A stretch of 52,633 nucleotides of DNA. It comes from an uncultured Bacteroidales bacterium. GTDB taxonomy: Bacteria > Bacteroidota > Bacteroidia > Bacteroidales > Paludibacteraceae. The DNA is taken from positions 1 through 52,633 of the forward strand of contig CAKZZM010000144.1 in the NCBI GenBank assembly GCA_937885465.1, in the 5' to 3' direction. Every line of letters begins with the position of its first letter. Position 1 is the stretch's first letter. The position numbers and the translations under genes were made by a program. The notes beneath the pieces were generated by a model, which was given only the letters and a program-made list of their open reading frames with translations, was not told the DNA's origin and ran no database searches. Positions 48,243 through 52,633 of this stretch are shown here, in pieces.

Positions 48243-49088
48243 ATGAAGAGCAATATTTTGAATATAGGAAATCGTTTGTTTGATTGCAGCAAGCCTAAAT
48301 TGATGGCTGTTGTCAATCTCAGTTCGGATAGTTTTTCGGGGGCGGGTTATGCTTGCGGAGAGGATGAATTGCTGCGGTTAGTGGAAAAGGATATTTCAGA
48401 AGGGGCTGATATTATTGATATAGGAGGTTGTAGTACCCGTCCGTATGGTGATTTAGTGCTGGAAGAAGAGGAAATGGCTCGTGTTATCCCCGCCTTGTCT
48501 GTTGTAAGAAAGCATTTTCCTCATACTATTATATCATTAGATACATTTAGAGCATCGGTTGCTCAGCGTGCAATAACAGAAGCGCAAGTGGATATAATTA
48601 ATGATGTGTCGGCAGGAAATTGGGACAAAGGTCTGTTGGAGGTCGTTATAAATCATAAAATACCGTATATTCTCTCTTTCATGCCGAATCATATTGATAA
48701 CAGAGATAATCTTTGCGTTAGTGAGAATGAGAATATTATGGCTATTATGATTGCTTTTTTTGCGGAAAAGCTCGATTATCTGCATAGTCATGGAGTGGCG
48801 GATGTTATTATTGACCCTGCATTCGGTTTCGGAAAGACTATTGATCAAAATTATGCTATTCTTCGCCGCCTTAGTGAATTGAGTTGCCTTAATTCTCCGA
48901 TATTAGCCGGACTGTCGCGCAAATCGATGATTTATAAGGCTCTTGATATTACCTCGGCAGAGGCATTAAACGGTACTACGGTGCTCAATACGGTTGCTTT
49001 GCTTCATAACGCTGATATTTTGAGAGTTCACGATGTGAGAGAAGCAAGGCAGACGATTGATTTGCTGTCAAGACTTACCCTTGCATAA
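48243..49088 (+). CDS. folP: Dihydropteroate synthase FolP
   Basis: Start ATG 48243 (MKSNILNIGNRLFDCSKPKL); the frame upstream runs through promoter sequence. 281 residues: MAVVNLSSDSFSGAG (loop 1 with the conserved Asn), DIIDIGGCSTRPYG (loop 2), SLDTFRASVAQRAI, DIINDVSAGNWD, IIDPAFGFGKT, ILAGLSRKSMI and RVHDV near the end. It joins pABA with the pterin to make dihydropteroate. One block is unusual: the common MHMxG motif is replaced by LSFMPNH. Monocistronic. Confidence 0.9.
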   Translation: MKSNILNIGNRLFDCSKPKLMAVVNLSSDSFSGAGYACGEDELLRLVEKDISEGADIIDIGGCSTRPYGDLVLEEEEMARVIPALSVVRKHFPHTIISLDTFRASVAQRAITEAQVDIINDVSAGNWDKGLLEVVINHKIPYILSFMPNHIDNRDNLCVSENENIMAIMIAFFAEKLDYLHSHGVADVIIDPAFGFGKTIDQNYAILRRLSELSCLNSPILAGLSRKSMIYKALDITSAEALNGTTVLNTVALLHNADILRVHDVREARQTIDLLSRLTLA

Positions 49089-49275
49089 CAGCTAATTGTG
49101 TTTTTTCTCCGCATAAACGATGAGACTCTTTGTTTAACTTCCCGCCGTTTATTATGCTCGGTCTGAAAGCAAACAAAATTGCCGATTTTTTAGGTTAAGA
49201 TTAATAATAAGCATTTTTTTAGGCGGAAAAATGCATTTTTTTTATGATTGAGGTGAAAATATAAAAACTTTTTTA
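49089..49275. other. AT-rich spacer between folP and the AraC regulator gene
   Basis: It contains an imperfect inverted repeat GCATAAACG / CGTTTATTATGC (about 49111-49163) with a long loop and a poly-T stretch, but no family A-E repeat. It may hold the folP terminator; no RNA family is recognised. Confidence 0.4.
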
Positions 49276-49283
49276 TAACTTTG
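49276..49283 (+). promoter_or_regulatory. -7 element of the AraC-family regulator
   Basis: TAACTTTG, 25 bp before the ATG; no clear -33 element. Confidence 0.6.
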
Positions 49284-49307
49284 CAAAAAATGTAATTATA
49301 GTAGAGT

Positions 49308-50153
49308 ATGGCAGAAGAGAATAAAATACCGCTGTTAGATTGTCCGGTTGACTATCTTGTGGGAGATGCTTCGGGTAAGTTGATGAACGAATACGGGCGT
49401 TTCCCGTGCAAAATAATGTGTGGCGTTTATGCCTTTATGGCAAGAGGTTCAGCCCGAGCCACCATTGATATAACCGAGCACGAATTTCATGAGAATGATC
49501 TGTTGATGATTCAGCCCGGGACTTTTCTTTTGATTCATGAGTTTTCAGACGATGCGTTAGTTTATTATTTTCTTTTCTCCTCTTCCTTTATAGAAAAGAA
49601 TACATTTAGTAATCGTCTGTCGATGGTGCCGCGTAATATTCCTCAGATGGTTGTGCGTGTGCCCGATCAGAATGTGCCTATTATCAAGGGAATGGTAAAT
49701 TTGATGATGCAGGCTTCTAATTGTCAGCCTTCTATGCTCACGACGGCTAAGATGATTCCTATCTTCAATCTGCTTAATGCTTCTTATGTTGAGTATGCCG
49801 CTAAGCATCAGCAGCAGTCAACTCAGCCGCAGGACAGGAGGACGGAGATTTTGCAGGAGTATAGTAATCTCGTTATGAAACATTATGCCGAGTGGCATCA
49901 TGTGTCGGAATATGCGGATGCGATGCATCTTACCTTACCTCACCTGTGCTCAACTATAAAATCGGTGTCGGGCAGAACGGCGGGGGATATGATTATTGAT
50001 GCGATAATGACAGATGCCAAGTCGCAACTTAAAATTACAAATCTTCAGGTAAAAGAGATTGCCCTCTCTCTCGGCTTCGAGAATGTGGCGTTCTTCAATC
50101 GTTTTTTTAAAGCCCATACAGGTATGACTCCTAAGGAGTATAGGTTGAGTTAG
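49308..50153 (+). CDS. AraC-family transcriptional regulator
   Basis: 281 residues: an N-terminal cupin-like sensing domain (KIMCGVYAFMARGSARATID, NDLLMIQPGTFLLIH) and a C-terminal two-helix-turn-helix DNA-binding domain (about 180-281) with VSEYADAMHLTLPHLCSTIKS and the second signature VKEIALSLGFENVAFFNRFF then KAHTGMTPKEYR. Target and effector are unknown; folP and hup neighbours are separately promoted, so context gives no clue. Confidence 0.9.
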   Translation: MAEENKIPLLDCPVDYLVGDASGKLMNEYGRFPCKIMCGVYAFMARGSARATIDITEHEFHENDLLMIQPGTFLLIHEFSDDALVYYFLFSSSFIEKNTFSNRLSMVPRNIPQMVVRVPDQNVPIIKGMVNLMMQASNCQPSMLTTAKMIPIFNLLNASYVEYAAKHQQQSTQPQDRRTEILQEYSNLVMKHYAEWHHVSEYADAMHLTLPHLCSTIKSVSGRTAGDMIIDAIMTDAKSQLKITNLQVKEIALSLGFENVAFFNRFFKAHTGMTPKEYRLS

Positions 50154-50249
50154 ATAACTCATTGATGCCGGAAAAGGCGGATTTTTCAGCGATTTATGTG
50201 TAGAAAAATGCAAAAATAGTGTATTTTTTGTTTTTTTTTGACAAAAATG

Positions 50250-50280
50250 TTTGATTAATAAAAAAATGTTATTACCTTTG
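50250..50280 (+). promoter_or_regulatory. Promoter of the HU gene
   Basis: TTTG (50250-50253), 19 bp, TACCTTTG (50273-50280), with a 59-bp leader. Confidence 0.72.
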
Positions 50281-50339
50281 TAACGAGAGATTAGAGAAAA
50301 ACGAATTTTCAACCCAATAATTAATTAAAACTTATTATT

Positions 50340-50603
50340 ATGAACAAATCAGAACTCGTTGCTGCTGTTGCAGCAAAGGCAGAAATGTCAAAGGTGGCTG
50401 CCGCTAAGGCTGTTGATGCAGTGTTCGCATCTATAGAAGAGGCTGTGAAGGCAGGCGAAAATGTACAACTTATCGGCTTCGGCTCTTTCGTCGTAAAGAA
50501 TGTTCCTGCTCGTGAGGGTATCAATCCTGCAACAAGGCAGAAAATCCAAATCCCTGCAAAGAAGGCTGTTAAATTCAAAGCAGGTGCTAAACTTGCTCTC
50601 TAA
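50340..50603 (+). CDS. hup: HU-family DNA-binding protein
   Basis: 87 residues; nucleoid protein. MNKSELVAAVAAKAEMSKVAAAKAVDAVF (helical dimer part), VQLIGFGSFVVKNVPAREGINPATRQKIQIPA (beta arm with the DNA-intercalating Pro) and KAVKFKAGAKLA are canonical. It has its own promoter and a strong terminator, consistent with a highly expressed single gene. Confidence 0.95.
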   Translation: MNKSELVAAVAAKAEMSKVAAAKAVDAVFASIEEAVKAGENVQLIGFGSFVVKNVPAREGINPATRQKIQIPAKKAVKFKAGAKLAL

Positions 50604-50622
50604 TTCAAGAGATATTTATTTG

Positions 50623-50662
50623 AAAAAAGCAGACACTTTATTGTTGGAGTGTCTGCTTTTTT
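50623..50662 (+). terminator. Rho-independent terminator of the HU gene
   Basis: 15-bp stem AAAAAAGCAGACACT / AGTGTCTGCTTTTTT with a 10-nt loop, 20 bp after the stop. Confidence 0.9.
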
Positions 50663-50771
50663 GGTTTGGCATTTTTTTTGCGAGATAACATCGAAACTGT
50701 AAATGAACATGAGGTTCTACCTTGTTTCTCGTCTATCGAATTGGGAATGTTGAATATATTTTTATTGTACG

Positions 50772-51488
50772 ATGCAAACAAATAGTGCTTTTCAAAATTG
50801 GTGGGAGCAGATGCCTCCTGTTACTCGCAATATATTGGCGATAAACGCTGTTGTAGGACTTGCAGATTGGGTGTTTGGCAGATTAGGCTTTGACCTTGTT
50901 TCTTGGCTCGGGCTGTTTAACTGGGGCTATTCCGCTTTTCATGGAATGCGCTCGTTCCATATATGGCAACTGTTCACCTATATGTTTATGCATTCAGGCT
51001 TTGGACATTTTTTCTGTAATATGTTCGCTGTGATGATGTTCGGTCCTGTTATAGAGCGAGAGTGGGGAGAAAAGAAGTTCTTGATTTATTATCTTGTTTG
51101 CGGCGTTGGAGCGGCGTTGGTGCAAGAGCTGACATGGTTGTTGGCTATAGGCTCTTATCCGGCGGTAACTATTGGTGCCAGTGGTGCAGTCTTTGGTGTA
51201 TTGCTCGCCTTTGCATGGCTTTTCCCGGAGCAGAAGATGTTTCTTCTCTTCGTCCCGATACCTATTCCATCTCGCGTGTTTGTGGGATTGTATGCCTTGC
51301 TTGAATTATCTGCGGGATTTTCAAGTATTCCGGGGGATAATGTTGCTCACTTTGCTCATCTTGGAGGTATGGTGTTCGGCTATATCCTGATCAAATATTG
51401 GCAGCATAAGTCTAACCACAAAAATAGATTCAAGGTATATGAGGGCAAAGATTTCTCAAAGTATCACTATAAAAACCCGATTAAGTAG
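50772..51488 (+). CDS. Rhomboid-family intramembrane serine protease
   Basis: 238 residues with six TM helices. Catalytic Ser137 in GASGAVFG and His196 in HFAHLGGMVFGY; the HxxxN motif is HSGFGHFFCNM near residue 74-83. It cleaves TM segments of unknown partners. The EEP-family gene follows 88 bp downstream, a neighbourhood that I recall as common in Bacteroidales. Confidence 0.9.
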   Translation: MQTNSAFQNWWEQMPPVTRNILAINAVVGLADWVFGRLGFDLVSWLGLFNWGYSAFHGMRSFHIWQLFTYMFMHSGFGHFFCNMFAVMMFGPVIEREWGEKKFLIYYLVCGVGAALVQELTWLLAIGSYPAVTIGASGAVFGVLLAFAWLFPEQKMFLLFVPIPIPSRVFVGLYALLELSAGFSSIPGDNVAHFAHLGGMVFGYILIKYWQHKSNHKNRFKVYEGKDFSKYHYKNPIK

Positions 51489-51576
51489 CAGAGTAGCAGC
51501 GTCTCTTGTTCTTTGCTTTCGGCAGCGGCAGAACTCTTATTCTGTCCGCAGAGAATATAAGTGAGAAGTAAGTAAC

Positions 51577-52633
51577 TTGCAAAAAATTCTTAGAATATTA
51601 TTTTTCTTAATTAATATTCCTCTTTTTACGGGGTTGTTGCTCGCGTGCCTTTCGCCCCTGTTTACGCCTGATTCATATACAGTTGTAGCCCTGTGCGGAC
51701 TGCTGTTTCCATATCTTTTCTGGGCTAATGTGTTGATGACGATTGTGTGGCTTTGCTTAGGCTGCAGAAGACTTTGTCTATTCTCCCTTGTATGTCTGTT
51801 GTTCTCTATTCCCGCGTTATGCAGAACATTTAGTTTCGGCGCATTTGGGGCAAATAAGGTGAACGATTCTGATTCTCGGCAACTTCGGGTTCTTACCTAC
51901 AATACTCACCAGTGTCAGCAATGCCGTAAGGCAAAGGAGAACGATGTGCTGCAATATGTGCGCGATAGCGGCGCGGATATCGTCTTTTTGCAAGAATATG
52001 AAGTGAGGAAAGACGGCCGTTACCTCACCTTTTATGAGGCAAAACAATTTCTCCAAGATATCTATCCTTATTCTTATTTTGATTTTTCCTTTCATAACAG
52101 CCGCAGGCAATACGGGCTTGCAGTTTTTTCCCGCTATCCGTTGCTGAACAAAAAAACTATCAGATATGAGAGCCGCGCAAATATATCTGATTGTTGCGAT
52201 GTGTTGATCGGCTCTGATACCGTGCGCCTTATTAATAATCACCTTGAAAGTAATCGCTTTACGGCAGATGATTTCGAAGGATTGAACACCAACTCCTTCA
52301 ATGACTCTTCCAATTCCCTCTTTTCGCTTTTGAATAAAATGCGCCGAGCCTACTCCTTTCGTTCGGAAGAAGCAAGGGTTGTGGGCAAAGAGATATCTGC
52401 TTCGCCTTACCCTGTAATAGTAGCAGGGGATATGAACGATGTGCCTGTCAGTTATACTTATCGTCAAATATCCAATTCAATCAGAGGATTGCAAGATTGC
52501 TTTTTGCAAAACGGTTCTTTTTCGTGTGGAAACACTTTCAAGATAGGGAAAAAGCCTTGGAACAGGGTGTTAGGTTTCAGGATTGACTATATCTTTGTTT
52601 CGAGTTTGTTCAAAGTAATAGATTTCCGAATTG
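51577..52633 (+). CDS. Endonuclease/exonuclease/phosphatase (EEP)-family protein, partial (runs off the window)
   Basis: The frame is open from 51565 to the window end. The first plausible start is TTG 51577 (then QKILRILFFLINIPLFTGLL); no ATG occurs before the membrane part. The visible 352 residues comprise three N-terminal TM helices (about 5-85) and an EEP domain: LRVLTYNTHQC (metal-binding Asn), DIVFLQEYEV (Glu), RLINNHLESNR and PVIVAGDMNDVPVSYTY (GDxND). The last EEP block (SxxHxP) is outside the window. Likely a membrane-anchored phosphodiesterase or phosphatase; substrate unknown. Confidence 0.85.
   Translation, partial: MQKILRILFFLINIPLFTGLLLACLSPLFTPDSYTVVALCGLLFPYLFWANVLMTIVWLCLGCRRLCLFSLVCLLFSIPALCRTFSFGAFGANKVNDSDSRQLRVLTYNTHQCQQCRKAKENDVLQYVRDSGADIVFLQEYEVRKDGRYLTFYEAKQFLQDIYPYSYFDFSFHNSRRQYGLAVFSRYPLLNKKTIRYESRANISDCCDVLIGSDTVRLINNHLESNRFTADDFEGLNTNSFNDSSNSLFSLLNKMRRAYSFRSEEARVVGKEISASPYPVIVAGDMNDVPVSYTYRQISNSIRGLQDCFLQNGSFSCGNTFKIGKKPWNRVLGFRIDYIFVSSLFKVIDFRI

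Noticed and set aside
49111..49163. Possible structured RNA or riboswitch after folP
   Set aside because: Only an imperfect stem with a long loop; no known riboswitch core recognised, and it lies 3' of folP.
51817..52467. 216-codon minus-strand open frame near the window end
   Set aside because: It is antisense to the EEP-family gene, whose GDMND and LQE motifs are clear on the plus strand.

Overview
The window looks like a chromosomal segment of a Bacteroidales bacterium (phylum Bacteroidota) that has a type IX secretion system. The evidence is the Bacteroidota promoter pattern TTG-N20-TAnnTTTG upstream of about 17 genes, very few Shine-Dalgarno sequences, T9SS/gliding proteins (PorT/SprT-like, GldJ-like, GldA-like), secreted proteins with T9SS-type C-terminal tails, and Bacteroidota-typical families (DUF5686 CarboxypepD-reg proteins, DUF349, DUF4832, C10 peptidase). 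No phage, plasmid, IS transposase or CRISPR locus is visible.

Layout. 1-62: tRNA-Met (cut by the window start). 151-6944 (minus): tight operon nadB - LolC/E-like permease - lipoprotein - xerD - DUF5686. 7145-11421 (plus): cell-elongation operon mreD - PBP2 - rodA followed by tdk; convergent tatD (11411-12220). 12393-14156: phosphoglucomutase/phosphomannomutase. 14354-16441 (minus): ispE and a polyprenyl synthase (isoprenoid supply). 16714-18916 (plus): DUF349 protein and ftsE. 19176-27791 (minus): PL11 lyase, comM/yifB, tamB. 27873-29624 (minus): FAD oxidoreductase. 29817-31657 (plus): gldA-like ATPase and ruvB. 31770-34437 (minus): RecD-like helicase, the 4.5S SRP RNA gene ffs, and an S8 peptidase. 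34743-35345 (plus): small FNT-family channel. 35302-44441 (minus): DUF4832 protein, then the operon ruvA - FAD oxidoreductase - gtrA - GT39-like - C10 peptidase. 44588-45849 (plus): aroQ - porT. 46043-48099 (minus): gldJ-like and gcvH. 48243-52633 (plus): folP, an AraC regulator, HU, rhomboid protease and a partial EEP-family phosphatase.

The striking feature is a dense mosaic of short dispersed repeats that fills many of the spacers and is also embedded inside otherwise well-conserved genes. I name five main families. A: 23 bp, GTGGAGAACG-N8-CGTTC, stop-free in all six frames and read as VENASERS or RSEAFSTT. B: arrays of 7-bp modules with a GTAC core (TTCGTAC, ATCGTAC, TTGGTAC), sometimes extended with TTGTTCC heptamers. 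C: palindrome GCCGAAT-N2-3-ATTCGGC. D: perfect palindrome AGTCGGCATT-C-AATGCCGACT. E: CTTTCAACTTTAGGGCT. A weaker family F is shared by two 3' regions. Copies lie inside ispE, the polyprenyl synthase, the DUF349 gene, tamB (three sites) and the FAD oxidoreductase (two sites). They also form the 3' end of aroQ, the GldA-like gene and the LolC/E-like gene, possibly the 5' end of porT, and sit in the 5' UTRs of at least seven genes just downstream of a recognisable promoter. This resembles the Rickettsia palindromic elements that insert in frame into proteins. I do not know of a description in Bacteroidales, and no mobilising enzyme is visible here.
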